A stretch of 64,000 bases of DNA from Shimia thalassica (GTDB taxonomy: Bacteria; Pseudomonadota; Alphaproteobacteria; Rhodobacterales; Rhodobacteraceae). Both the position numbers and the translations under genes were made by a program. How positions within the stretch are numbered: the stretch's first letter is position 1; each line of letters opens with the position of its first letter. The notes beneath the pieces were generated by a model. That model had not been told where the DNA came from, searched no databases, and was given only the letters and a program-made list of their open reading frames with translations. The stretch lies in NCBI RefSeq assembly GCF_001458215.1, contig NZ_CYTW01000002.1, positions 558,001 to 622,000 of the forward strand. The letters are read 5' to 3'. Below are positions 55,347 through 63,673 of this stretch, piece after piece.

Positions 55347-55883
55347 ATGGACACCCTGAAATCTGTTAAATCGCTTTTTTCCGGAATGACTGCGGCCGTT
55401 TTGGTGCTCGCTGCAACGGCGACTTACGCTGCTGACGAAAACGTTCTGCCAGCCGCCGGCGACAACATCGAGACCTATTGGAGCGCCAAATTCTGGACGG
55501 TCTTCAAGAACAACTCGCGGCGGTCCTGTTTTATTGAGTGGCGCAGCGAGAACAGCGTGGTTCAGGCCGGTTTGACGGTATTTCAGGACTCTGGCTATCT
55601 CGGAGCTTTCCTGAAGGATTTTGAGCCACCCGAAGGTGATCACGTGATTGATATCTCGTTGAACGACAATCTTTATGTGGGCAATTCGACCACCGTTTCG
55701 CGAACGCTGTCTGGCGGGCTCAAGGGGGGCTACATCGTTTTTGATAATCCGAACTTTGTGAGTGACCTTGAAGAAGCAAGAGAATTTGTTGCTTTCCAAG
55801 GCTCTCCCTACAAGCTGACGGTGAAGTTAAAGACGCCTCGAAATGCGATTGATCGGGCCCGCGATTGCATGGCGAGTTTTTGA
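55347..55883 (+). CDS. Exported protein of unknown function
   Basis: The 178-residue product starts at ATG 55347 and has a signal peptide ending near AYA-A. The mature part is beta-rich: RRSCFIEWRSENSVVQAGLT, LNDNLYVGNSTT, LKGGYIVFDNPNFVSDLEE, ending with a single Cys (RDCM). The type is frequent in Rhodobacterales, but no function is known to me. It follows the tRNA by about 240 bases that hold no other gene. Confidence 0.72.
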   Translation: MDTLKSVKSLFSGMTAAVLVLAATATYAADENVLPAAGDNIETYWSAKFWTVFKNNSRRSCFIEWRSENSVVQAGLTVFQDSGYLGAFLKDFEPPEGDHVIDISLNDNLYVGNSTTVSRTLSGGLKGGYIVFDNPNFVSDLEEAREFVAFQGSPYKLTVKLKTPRNAIDRARDCMASF

Positions 55884-55926
55884 TTAGCCTTTAAGGGTCA
55901 GGTTAAATCCGGATAAACTAATGTTC

Positions 55927-55953
55927 GAGCATGACTTTGGGCATGCTCCATTT
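55927..55953 (+). terminator. Weak terminator after the gene at 55347
   Basis: Stem GAGCATG / CATGCTC with loop ACTTTGGG, then CATTTT, 44 bases after the stop. Confidence 0.5.
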
Positions 55954-56072
55954 TCCTAGTTTGGATCGTCACAGAGTTGGGGCGGCCGGTTTCAGCCACA
56001 TCCTGGCTCAATCGCGTACGCCATCAGCGGGAACCCTGATAGTGAGGGCAGGTTTGCCGTACTTGGCACCAT

Positions 56073-57035
56073 TCAATCAGTTGTGCGGCGCAACAGAACA
56101 ACGTTGTCGAGGATCAGGTTTGATGACCAGATAAACTCGGCGTCTGCGCCAGGCGTATCAAAAACCTCGGCAAAGTTGGTGTAGGCAGGCTTGTTGGCGA
56201 CACCAACTGTTTCGTTGGTGAACGTCGTGGCACGTGGCCATGCACCGTCGTCAAATTCTGCTGTCATCCATGCGGGCGGGATGGGCCAGTGTGCGGCTGA
56301 AAAACCGCCACCGTCCGCGACGTCCGAAGTATCGCAAGCCGCGCTGTCGCGCAGGGCACCCTCGACCTTGAGACAACTCACGTCTTTCAGCGGGGCAGTA
56401 TAGAAGGTCTGCGCACGCCAGTTGTCATCGCTGAGCAACACGGTTTTGCCCGCGGCGTCCTGAATATGCGCCACAAATCCGCCGTCGCCAGCGTGGAACG
56501 GGCTGCGGGCGTTGGCCTCGGACCCAAGCCCGAGGTTTTCCTCCCAATCGACCATTTTGACCGCGAGGGTCACCGGACGATCCGCCTTGAACCGAATGAC
56601 GTTGGAATTGAACGGAACAAAGGGGACGGGATCAACGGCCAGCAACCGACCATTCACGTAAAGCTCGAAATAGTTGTCGGCAAAGATGTAGGCGGTGAAC
56701 TCTTCGTGCCCACCTGCGTCTATCATCGGGACAACAGACAAATCGATATCCGCCATGCCTGCAGGTTTGACACCATTGCATTCGTTATAAAGATCGGTGG
56801 CCTTCGGTGCAGTCTGAAACTGTGTATCGGCCGGGACAGTCCAGACTTGGCCATCATCCGACGCAATCGTGCCAACCGCGCTTATGCGAGGCGGGCGGCC
56901 GCCCAAGGGCGCAAAGTCCAACAGGCCGGGGTGGATCACATCGGCGAGGCCGGTGGTCATGCTGGGTTCTTGAGCCTGAGCCAAAGATCCAACGGTCGAG
57001 AGGCTAATGATCGCGATGGCAGCGGTGTGTTTCAT
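56073..57035 (-). CDS. Exported carbohydrate-binding-like protein
   Basis: Start at the ATG ending at 57035, with AAAGG upstream; 320 residues with a signal peptide ending near LAQA-Q. The body looks like a galactose-binding-type beta sandwich: FADNYFELYVNGRLLA, LAVKMVDWEENLG and GGGFSAAHWPIPPAWMTAEFDD have the usual run of such modules, which often bind sugars. No catalytic residues recognised. It overlaps nothing and follows the lectin-like gene at 57103 by 67 bases, same strand. Confidence 0.68.
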   Translation of the reverse strand: MKHTAAIAIISLSTVGSLAQAQEPSMTTGLADVIHPGLLDFAPLGGRPPRISAVGTIASDDGQVWTVPADTQFQTAPKATDLYNECNGVKPAGMADIDLSVVPMIDAGGHEEFTAYIFADNYFELYVNGRLLAVDPVPFVPFNSNVIRFKADRPVTLAVKMVDWEENLGLGSEANARSPFHAGDGGFVAHIQDAAGKTVLLSDDNWRAQTFYTAPLKDVSCLKVEGALRDSAACDTSDVADGGGFSAAHWPIPPAWMTAEFDDGAWPRATTFTNETVGVANKPAYTNFAEVFDTPGADAEFIWSSNLILDNVVLLRRTTD

Positions 57036-57102
57036 ACTGAATGGCCTTTGTTTTGGAACCACACCGCCGAGACTGTTTGCGGTTATGGGAACACGACTGG
57101 GG

Positions 57103-57642
57103 TTACTGTTGAATAACCCATTGTTTAAAGCTCGGGTCCAGATCATCACAGGCCGCGAGGATAAGATCGCGGGACTGGAAGGGGCCAGCGTCGCTAATGG
57201 TCGCGGAAACTGTTACGCATTGCGCCGCATCTGCTGCCAGATGCAGCTGCATGCTGGCGGCGTCAAAGGCAAAGTGCTGTCCCGCATCCGCATCATCGCA
57301 AGTGATCAATCCAAAAGGAAATACCGCATTTTCAGGGTCATCATAGGACATGCACAACCCTTCGTAGGTTGCAGACTCAATCATGCCTGTTTCCGGTGTA
57401 AACGAAAACAAAACATCGTCTCCTTGGGGTTTGCAAGAATGCGCATGAAGCTGATCGCTCAATTCGCGGCCTTTGGTGTCGATACACCAGCCCAGCATGG
57501 CTTCTTCACCAAGGTTATCCGCAAGGTGGATTATCGGCCCTTTGGTTTGAATATTCGGGGATTGCGCAATGACAGATTGAGGACTGATCAGGCCGATCGA
57601 CGCGGTGATTGCGGCGGTTAAGATCGAGGTGCGGTTTATCAT
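57103..57642 (-). CDS. Exported ricin-B-lectin-like protein
   Basis: The 179-residue product has a signal peptide (ending near VIA-Q). The mature part shows three beta-trefoil-like repeats with paired Cys and the closing QW element (FKQWVIQQ); segments such as LGWCIDTKG, GLCMSYDD and AAQCVTVSA fit ricin-type carbohydrate-binding modules. Repeats are diverged. It is the first gene of a likely two-gene operon with the gene at 56073. Confidence 0.7.
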   Translation of the reverse strand: MINRTSILTAAITASIGLISPQSVIAQSPNIQTKGPIIHLADNLGEEAMLGWCIDTKGRELSDQLHAHSCKPQGDDVLFSFTPETGMIESATYEGLCMSYDDPENAVFPFGLITCDDADAGQHFAFDAASMQLHLAADAAQCVTVSATISDAGPFQSRDLILAACDDLDPSFKQWVIQQ

Positions 57643-57969
57643 GGGTCAATCCTTTGCGACATGGGCTTGAGGGAGGGGGGCGTGTCTTAGGTTCATGTTT
57701 TGCGTTTAGTCGGGCATAGCACTTCCGCAAATGGTTTGCATCCAAACTTTTTCGTGATCTAGGGCGTGTGTCTTTGGTCCCCCACAGCTAGGGCGCTGGG
57801 GTGATCACCGGCGGGAACTTGATTAAAGGGTTTGGTCCGGATGTTTAAGAAGTGGCCAAACAGCCCTGGATGCGGAGGAAGACGGCTGCGTCATTCCGTC
57901 GGAGGCATGGACACAGGCCGCCAACAGAGGGCTTTGCTAACTCTACAAAAAACGCAACGATCGCTTTGG
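57643..57969. other. Non-coding gap without recognised content
   Basis: These 327 bases upstream of the lectin-like gene contain only short frames without ribosome sites or recognisable products. They probably carry that gene's promoter, but no clear box was seen. Confidence 0.4.
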
Positions 57970-57970
57970 C

Positions 57971-58003
57971 AAAAGCCCCCTCGCACAGGTGCAAGGGGGC
58001 TTT
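57971..58003 (-). terminator. Terminator of the glutathione S-transferase gene
   Basis: Stem AAAGCCCCCT / AGGGGGCTTT around a short inner repeat GCAC/GTGC; on the reverse strand it is followed by TTGCC. It lies 80 bases after the gst stop. Confidence 0.7.
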
Positions 58004-58082
58004 AAGGCCGAATCAAAGCAAAGCAGATACCCCAAATCGCGATGACGCAAACGCGGGTCGCATTTTGCGCGTTGCCTTGCCG

Positions 58083-58706
58083 TCAGGCGCGCAACTTCAG
58101 CGCCTCGAAGGATTGTGCTTCAAAGGCTTCTAGTCCCGCGCCGTCCTGTGCATCGGCGACGCGCTTGAGCCATGCTTTGACCGCCGCGTTGTCGGGTGCC
58201 AGATGCGGTGCCCACTGGAACGCCGACGCCATGATAATATCCGCGATGGTCAGGCGATCGCCCACAAGGTACGGCCGGTCTCCCAAACCAGAAACGATCT
58301 GTTCGTGGACTTCTGTCATTGTCCGGAAATTGCTGTTCAGAACCGGATTATCAAGTTCCGCAAAATGCGCCACCATGGCCGGTTCCAGAACACCTCCGTA
58401 ATAGCTCATCCACGAGAGGAACGACCCGCGCCCTGCAGTTCCGGGTTGAATGCCGAAGGGATATCCAAACACCTCGTCGAGATACATCATGATGGCCGTG
58501 CTTTCGCGAATGGTTTCGCCCTCATCCGTCACAAGGAAGGGCACCTTTCCCTCGGGGTGCGCGTTGTTTCGGTCGCTGTTTCCGCTGCCGTCACCTTTGA
58601 TGACTTCAACAATAACGACATCGATCTGGTCGAGTTTTCCCATCAGCATAAGCTGTGAAATGATGCGGGAAGAACGAGAATGCGGAGAGTGAAAAAGAGT
58701 TGGCAT
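58083..58706 (-). CDS. Glutathione S-transferase
   Basis: Start at the ATG ending at 58706 (MPTLFHSPHSRSSRI); 207 residues. N-terminal thioredoxin-like half with Ser in the position used for glutathione activation (SPHSRSSR), the cis-Pro region GKVPFLV and the ES motif RESTAIMMYL, then an all-helical half with VGDRLTIADI. It belongs to the broad GST family. It is divergent from a WYL regulator, which may control it. Confidence 0.87.
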   Translation of the reverse strand: MPTLFHSPHSRSSRIISQLMLMGKLDQIDVVIVEVIKGDGSGNSDRNNAHPEGKVPFLVTDEGETIRESTAIMMYLDEVFGYPFGIQPGTAGRGSFLSWMSYYGGVLEPAMVAHFAELDNPVLNSNFRTMTEVHEQIVSGLGDRPYLVGDRLTIADIIMASAFQWAPHLAPDNAAVKAWLKRVADAQDGAGLEAFEAQSFEALKLRA

Positions 58707-58762
58707 GTCTAGAGGCCTTTCAGAACCGGGTTGTTGTTGGTGGGGCATCTATGGCATCACAC

Positions 58763-58783
58763 TCCTGCCAATTTCTGTCAGGA
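58763..58783. promoter_or_regulatory. Inverted repeat between gst and the WYL regulator
   Basis: TCCTGCCA-ATTTC-TGTCAGGA, eight-base arms with one mismatch, is centred in the 97-base divergent gap. A regulator site for the divergent pair is inferred. Confidence 0.5.
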
Positions 58784-58803
58784 TGTTTTTCGTAGAGTGT
58801 CGC

Positions 58804-59514
58804 ATGGCCAAATCAGATCGCCTTTTCCGACTGCTTCATCTCATCCGCGGGCTAACCCCTCCGGTCACTGCGGCGCGGCTGGCCTCGGCAATGGAGGTGT
58901 CCGAGCGGACAATCTATCGCGATATCGAGAGCCTGCGTTTGGCGGGGGCGCGGATCGAGGGCGAGGCAGGTCTTGGCTATACCATGATCGAAGACCCTGC
59001 TTTGCCGCCCCAAACGTTTACGCAGATTGAGATAGAGGCGCTTTCTCTTGGTCTATCGGATGTTAGCCAGCGTGGAGATGCCGATCTTGCACAGGCCGCC
59101 AAAGATGCGTTGACCAAGATTCTTGCAACCTTGCCCGAGCGCCAGCAACGACAGGCCGTTCATGCTGTCAATCTGGTGCACCGGTTTGGCACGCCGCCGA
59201 CTCCGACGATTGACATGACCCTCTTGCGCGAGGCGATGTGGGCCGAAGAAGCCCTCGATATCGGTTACAAAGACCAGAGCGGTAGGTCGACCCAACGGCG
59301 CATCTGGCCCTTGGCGATGTCGTATCATGATAGGTCTGTGATGCTTTTGGCGTGGTGCTGTCTGCGGTCAGATTTTCGGATGTTTCATGTCACGCGCATA
59401 GACGGCTATGCAATAAGCGAAGAGAGCTTTCGACCGCGACGTGTCCCGTTGTTGAGAGAGTACATTGCAACGCTCAAGGCGCGAAAATTGCCCAGAATGC
59501 CCGCGCATCACTAA
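58804..59514 (+). CDS. YafY-type transcriptional regulator with WYL domain
   Basis: Start at ATG 58804; 236 residues. N-terminal winged helix-turn-helix of the HTH_11 type (SDRLFRLLHLIRG, TAARLASAMEVSERTIYRDIE), then a WYL-like ligand-sensing part (~140-236) with IWPLAMSYHDRSVMLLAWC and FRMFHVTRID. WYL regulators bind small ligands and control adjacent genes. It is divergent from gst. Confidence 0.87.
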   Translation: MAKSDRLFRLLHLIRGLTPPVTAARLASAMEVSERTIYRDIESLRLAGARIEGEAGLGYTMIEDPALPPQTFTQIEIEALSLGLSDVSQRGDADLAQAAKDALTKILATLPERQQRQAVHAVNLVHRFGTPPTPTIDMTLLREAMWAEEALDIGYKDQSGRSTQRRIWPLAMSYHDRSVMLLAWCCLRSDFRMFHVTRIDGYAISEESFRPRRVPLLREYIATLKARKLPRMPAHH

Positions 59515-59708
59515 GCAGTCCAGGAGATCAGAGGCCAAACTCGTTTGCTGAAATGCTCACGCACGCACAGAACTGGATGAAATCTCTGCATGGACGCATC
59601 ATCGCTGCCTCAAAATGCCATTGTTTTTTGCCGTCTCTTGCGTAAACGAACAGAATGTTGAACTAGATATCAGCACCCCATGACTACAGTAGTTAGCGAA
59701 ATTGTTTC
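59515..59708. other. Gap before the AraC regulator gene
   Basis: Nothing recognised; presumably contains the promoter of the AraC gene. Confidence 0.4.
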
Positions 59709-60785
59709 ATGAATATTGTTGACCCGAATTCATTGCCTTTGGATCATCCCGCACTTGTGCCCGATATGTGGGTGCATGCCATGCTGTCTCATCCGCTTGT
59801 CACGAAAGAGGCGCGTGAACAGGCCCTTGAAACGGCTCAGCTGACCATCACCGAAGGTGAAAACGACTATTTGTTTGTTACACAAAACCACGAGGCGGTT
59901 CTTGTGACGGCTCTTTCTGAAACGCTGTCATATCGGTACTTCGGGGCAGAGGCCGGTCTGCTGCTTGATCCGGCACAGGGGTCGATCCTGACATATATGC
60001 TGTTGGCAGCCGACAATCTTCGGGACCTGTTGGGCCTGCTCGAGCGCTACTCTTCGATTACCCGCATCAACTCGATGGTCAGAGTGCAGGAGACCGCGTA
60101 CGGCGTGTCTGTCATCGTGGCGTATGACACACCTGTTGTGCACCGCTTGTCGCAATATATTGAATTCGCCGTGTCCGCCGTTGTTGGTTTTCTCCGGGTG
60201 GCCTCAGGGCAAAACCTGAATGCACGGACCGTGCGCCTCGTGCACGACAATCCTGATCCGGACGCTTGTGTCTCGGATATCTTTTCCTGTGCCGTTGAAT
60301 ATGGGGCGCACCACAACGAAGTGATTTTTGACGCCAGCATTCTTGATCTTGAGGTGGTCAGCTCGGACGCCCGTTTGCTGAAATACCTGCGCAGCTATGG
60401 CAACATATTGCTAAAGAACAGACACCCCGAACGCACCGGAATTCGGACGCGCATCGAAGAAGTGATCCTCGAGCGTTTGCCCTATGGCGTGCCTTCAATG
60501 GAAGAGACATCCAAATGCCTTGGGGTGAGTGCCCGAACCATGTCACGGCGGCTGGCCGATCATGGCACCTCGTTTCGCGAAATCGTGGACCGTTTGCGTT
60601 ATGATCTGGCCATGCATCACCTTGCAGACCCCAAACTCACGTTGGCGGACATTGCCTATTTACTGGGCTATGCGGACCAAAGCAGTTTTGGCGCGGCCTT
60701 CCGCAGAATGAGCGAAAAAACGCCACTTCAGGTGCGTGAGATGCTCGGATTTTCGCCTACTAATCAGCTTGTTAGAGAGAAATAG
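59709..60785 (+). CDS. AraC-family transcriptional regulator (OruR/ArgR-like)
   Basis: The 358-residue regulator has an N-terminal Arabinose_bd-type ligand domain (~20-220) and a C-terminal double helix-turn-helix (~255-345): the first at CLGVSARTMSRRLADHGTSF, the second at LADIAYLLGYADQSSFGAAF with the signature RMSEKTPLQVRE. The immediate downstream gene is the large modular protein, a likely target. Confidence 0.9.
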   Translation: MNIVDPNSLPLDHPALVPDMWVHAMLSHPLVTKEAREQALETAQLTITEGENDYLFVTQNHEAVLVTALSETLSYRYFGAEAGLLLDPAQGSILTYMLLAADNLRDLLGLLERYSSITRINSMVRVQETAYGVSVIVAYDTPVVHRLSQYIEFAVSAVVGFLRVASGQNLNARTVRLVHDNPDPDACVSDIFSCAVEYGAHHNEVIFDASILDLEVVSSDARLLKYLRSYGNILLKNRHPERTGIRTRIEEVILERLPYGVPSMEETSKCLGVSARTMSRRLADHGTSFREIVDRLRYDLAMHHLADPKLTLADIAYLLGYADQSSFGAAFRRMSEKTPLQVREMLGFSPTNQLVREK

Positions 60786-60802
60786 GGTCTCTGGCATCCT
60801 GT

Positions 60803-60817
60803 CGCCAAAATTTGGCG
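60803..60817. promoter_or_regulatory. 15-base palindrome in the promoter region of the modular protein gene
   Basis: CGCCAAA-A-TTTGGCG is a perfect inverted repeat with one central base, 73 bases upstream of the modular protein start and 17 bases after the AraC gene. It may be an operator or a small hairpin closing the AraC transcript. Confidence 0.4.
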
Positions 60818-60889
60818 TCCTTTCAACATACGAACCCTTTTTCGAGCGTTATTTGCGAAAAGCGAGAACACTCAAAAAGGGCATTATGG

Positions 60890-63568
60890 ATGACCAAGGG
60901 AACATTTGAAGACTTTCGCGACGCGATGCGCGCATTTGAATCCGGCTGGGACAAAGACCGCTATGAAAGTGGCAATATTCAGGACTGGCAACTTGATGAA
61001 TGGGCCGGTGGCACCGTCACCGACTTTTACCCCGGTTATAGCAGTTGGGGCGATCTGACGCCCGACGAATGGGACGCGATGTCCTATCGGTCGATGAATT
61101 CTTTGGGCTTTGTCGGGTATCAGTTTGGCGAGGCGCTGCTGATTGACCTCGGATACTATGATGACGACGTGTTTTATGGGAATGGCGCATCGACTAACAC
61201 GTGGGATGGTGTCTGGACCGGCAAGAACGGTGTCACGTCTCTCGAAGAGTTTATGACGGCCGAGGCACAGGAACAGGCCATTCAGGAGGCCTTTGGCTAT
61301 AACCTGAAAATCATCAGCGAAGGTCTGGCAAACAGCGGAGAGAGCCTGTCAGATTATATCGGAACCACCAGAACCTATGTTCAGGATGGCGAAGAGATCA
61401 CCGTTACCATTACCGAAACGGGTCTGATGGCCGCGGCCCATTTGCGGGGTGCCTACGGCACGCTTGCCTTGCTTCAATCTAACGATGTTTCGACCGATGA
61501 ATACGGCACATCCATTCTGAAATATATCGATGACTTTGGCGGATACGACAGCCCGACAGTTGATGAAATGATCGCCATTTTCGAAGAGACCCTCACCGGC
61601 GACGAAGGTGTCGGCACGCCTGATGGTGGAACCGGAACAGGGGACAGCTCTGATACAGGATCAGACGGGGGCACGGATGATACATCCGGAGACAGCTCGA
61701 ACAGTGGGGACGCCTTTGACAACTCGGACATCACCAGTGCCTCTGCGGATGTTGTGCTGACGTGGGCCTGGGGGGAAAACCGTGTGGTCGATCCGTTTGA
61801 TCCCGAAAACGAGACTTTGTTCATTGACTGGATCAGCGCAGACCAGCTTGAAATCACGGAAACAGACGCGGGCGTTGTCTTTACACTTGCGTCAAACTCT
61901 CAGTCGCTGACACTTGGTGGTGTGACCCTGTCCGCGTTGAACGCGCAGAATATCCATGCGCTCGACACCAGTTTGCGCAGTGAGCTGGCCACCTTGATCG
62001 GTGAGGGCAGCAGTGACGGCGGCGACACCGGTGACGATGATCAGGGCGGTGATGATCACGGCGGCGGCGACGACGGACACGGTGACATGACGGGCATGAT
62101 GTATACCCTTTCTTTGTCATCCCAAAGCACGCAGATTGACGGTTTCGATCCGGCCATGGACATGATCCATATCGAAGCCGGCGTCACCGGAGACCAATTC
62201 GAGATTTTTGAGGAAAGCGGTGATGCGCTTGGATTGACGACACGTCTGGTCATTACAGATGCCAGCGGGACCATCCTGTCTACGACAATCCTGACGGGCG
62301 TTGGCCTTGATGATCTCGACGTGGGCAATTTCTCTATTGCCGAAGAAACCACCCAGAACGAGATTGCCGCCGCATTGGGCAGCACGATTGATGCCCCCGC
62401 AGAGGGCACCGGATATGAGGTCGTCTATGACAGCGACGGATCTGATCCGGCCACGGTGACCGGCACAACGGCGCAAGGCGGCACCATGTATCGCGCCGAT
62501 ACAAATGCGGATGATATCGTCGGTTTTGACGCTTCTGTGGACCAGATCGATTTCGGGGGCACCTCGGTGCACGGAATGATCGTCACAAAAACGGCCGCTG
62601 GCGAGGTCGCCATCGACAGCCCGTGGTCCGCGCAATTGCAAATCGTGCAAGGCGTCACCTTTCAGGACATCACCATCGACACGATGGGAGTCGTCGGCAA
62701 CGAACACCTGCGACAGGATATCGGCGGCGTTCTAAGTTGGGAACTTGGCATTGGCCCGCGGGACAGCGACACAATCTATGTGCGCAGCCATGAATACGGC
62801 GTGAGCGAAGTGGTCGATAATTTTGATGTCTCCACCATGAAACTCAGCTTTCTGTACTTTGGCACGCGGGAACGTTTGAGCGTGGAAGACACCGATGCGG
62901 GGCTGGTGATTTCATCGCTTCCAACCGGCCAAAGCCTGACCTTGACCGGCGTCACACTGGCAGAGTTGCGACCCGGACAGGTCGAATTTCACCACGATCA
63001 GGTGATGGAAGACAATCTCGAAACGCCGTTCGGCTTTTCTCAGGACGATGTAACGCTTGTGTCACGCGAGGGGCTTTTGACGCCCGAGGCACCGGAAGGC
63101 GAAACCACCGATGGCTATCAGACCCGCGACGGTGTTTTTGACGCGCCGGATGACGGTGGCGGCGACGACAACGGAGAAGGAGGCGACGGCGGCCCTGACG
63201 ATGGCGATACCGGATCAGACGGAGGGTCCGGCACAGACCCGAATGACACGTTTGTCTTTGCGGAAGGCCTGGATCGCGCAGAAGTCAGCTGGAGCTGGAA
63301 CACGCAAACCAGTATTCTGAATTTCGAAGCTGATGAAGATCTCATTGATTTTACCAGCCTGCAAGCCTCGGACGTTGCCGTGTCAGAAGTTGGTGATGAT
63401 CTGCTGATCGAGGTTCTTAATAACGGCGGGCGCAGCCTGCAGTTTGACGGGCTTCAGGCAGAAGATCTTTCGATGCAAAACCTGACAGCCAATGACTGGA
63501 ACCAGATTCTGGACCCGACAAGTGCTTTGGTCCTGCAACTGCAAGACCTTGGTCTGGATCTCGGGTAA
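60890..63568 (+). CDS. Large acidic modular protein, probably secreted, unknown function
   Basis: Start at ATG 60890 after AAAAAGGG; 892 residues, no N-terminal signal peptide. N-terminal module (~1-225) has IQDWQLDEWAGGTVTDFYPG and Asp/Gly-rich loops such as DLGYYDDDVFYGNGASTN. Three Asp/Gly/Thr-rich linkers (~238-280, ~370-398, ~755-780) separate beta-rich modules. Several modules share a repeat ending in a T-L-x-G-V-T-L element (SLTLGGVTLSALN, SLTLTGVTLAEL, SLQFDGLQAEDL). Another module has MYRADTNADDIVGFDA and VHGMIVTKTAAGE. Classical RTX nonapeptides are absent. Type I secretion and polysaccharide binding are inferences. Confidence 0.72.
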   Translation: MTKGTFEDFRDAMRAFESGWDKDRYESGNIQDWQLDEWAGGTVTDFYPGYSSWGDLTPDEWDAMSYRSMNSLGFVGYQFGEALLIDLGYYDDDVFYGNGASTNTWDGVWTGKNGVTSLEEFMTAEAQEQAIQEAFGYNLKIISEGLANSGESLSDYIGTTRTYVQDGEEITVTITETGLMAAAHLRGAYGTLALLQSNDVSTDEYGTSILKYIDDFGGYDSPTVDEMIAIFEETLTGDEGVGTPDGGTGTGDSSDTGSDGGTDDTSGDSSNSGDAFDNSDITSASADVVLTWAWGENRVVDPFDPENETLFIDWISADQLEITETDAGVVFTLASNSQSLTLGGVTLSALNAQNIHALDTSLRSELATLIGEGSSDGGDTGDDDQGGDDHGGGDDGHGDMTGMMYTLSLSSQSTQIDGFDPAMDMIHIEAGVTGDQFEIFEESGDALGLTTRLVITDASGTILSTTILTGVGLDDLDVGNFSIAEETTQNEIAAALGSTIDAPAEGTGYEVVYDSDGSDPATVTGTTAQGGTMYRADTNADDIVGFDASVDQIDFGGTSVHGMIVTKTAAGEVAIDSPWSAQLQIVQGVTFQDITIDTMGVVGNEHLRQDIGGVLSWELGIGPRDSDTIYVRSHEYGVSEVVDNFDVSTMKLSFLYFGTRERLSVEDTDAGLVISSLPTGQSLTLTGVTLAELRPGQVEFHHDQVMEDNLETPFGFSQDDVTLVSREGLLTPEAPEGETTDGYQTRDGVFDAPDDGGGDDNGEGGDGGPDDGDTGSDGGSGTDPNDTFVFAEGLDRAEVSWSWNTQTSILNFEADEDLIDFTSLQASDVAVSEVGDDLLIEVLNNGGRSLQFDGLQAEDLSMQNLTANDWNQILDPTSALVLQLQDLGLDLG

Positions 63569-63576
63569 GCCAAACG

Positions 63577-63612
63577 TGGTGTCGGGCGCGCAGGCGAGCG
63601 TGTCCGACACCA
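63577..63612. terminator. Long inverted repeat between convergent genes, terminator-like
   Basis: Stem TGGTGTCGG / CCGACACCA with an 18-base loop that can also partly pair, flanked by AAAA on one side. It lies between the modular protein gene and the convergent AraC gene. Confidence 0.5.
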
Positions 63613-63673
63613 TAAAAAGGCGAATGCCGGTTGGGGGCAGAGCAGGGGGCTTTGTCGCCCTCTCGCAGTCGGA

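Noticed and set aside
57852-58133. Short Lys/Arg-rich frame before the gst gene
   Set aside because: Overlaps the gst terminator and the gst 3' end; no ribosome site or similarity; a remnant of a gene cannot be shown.
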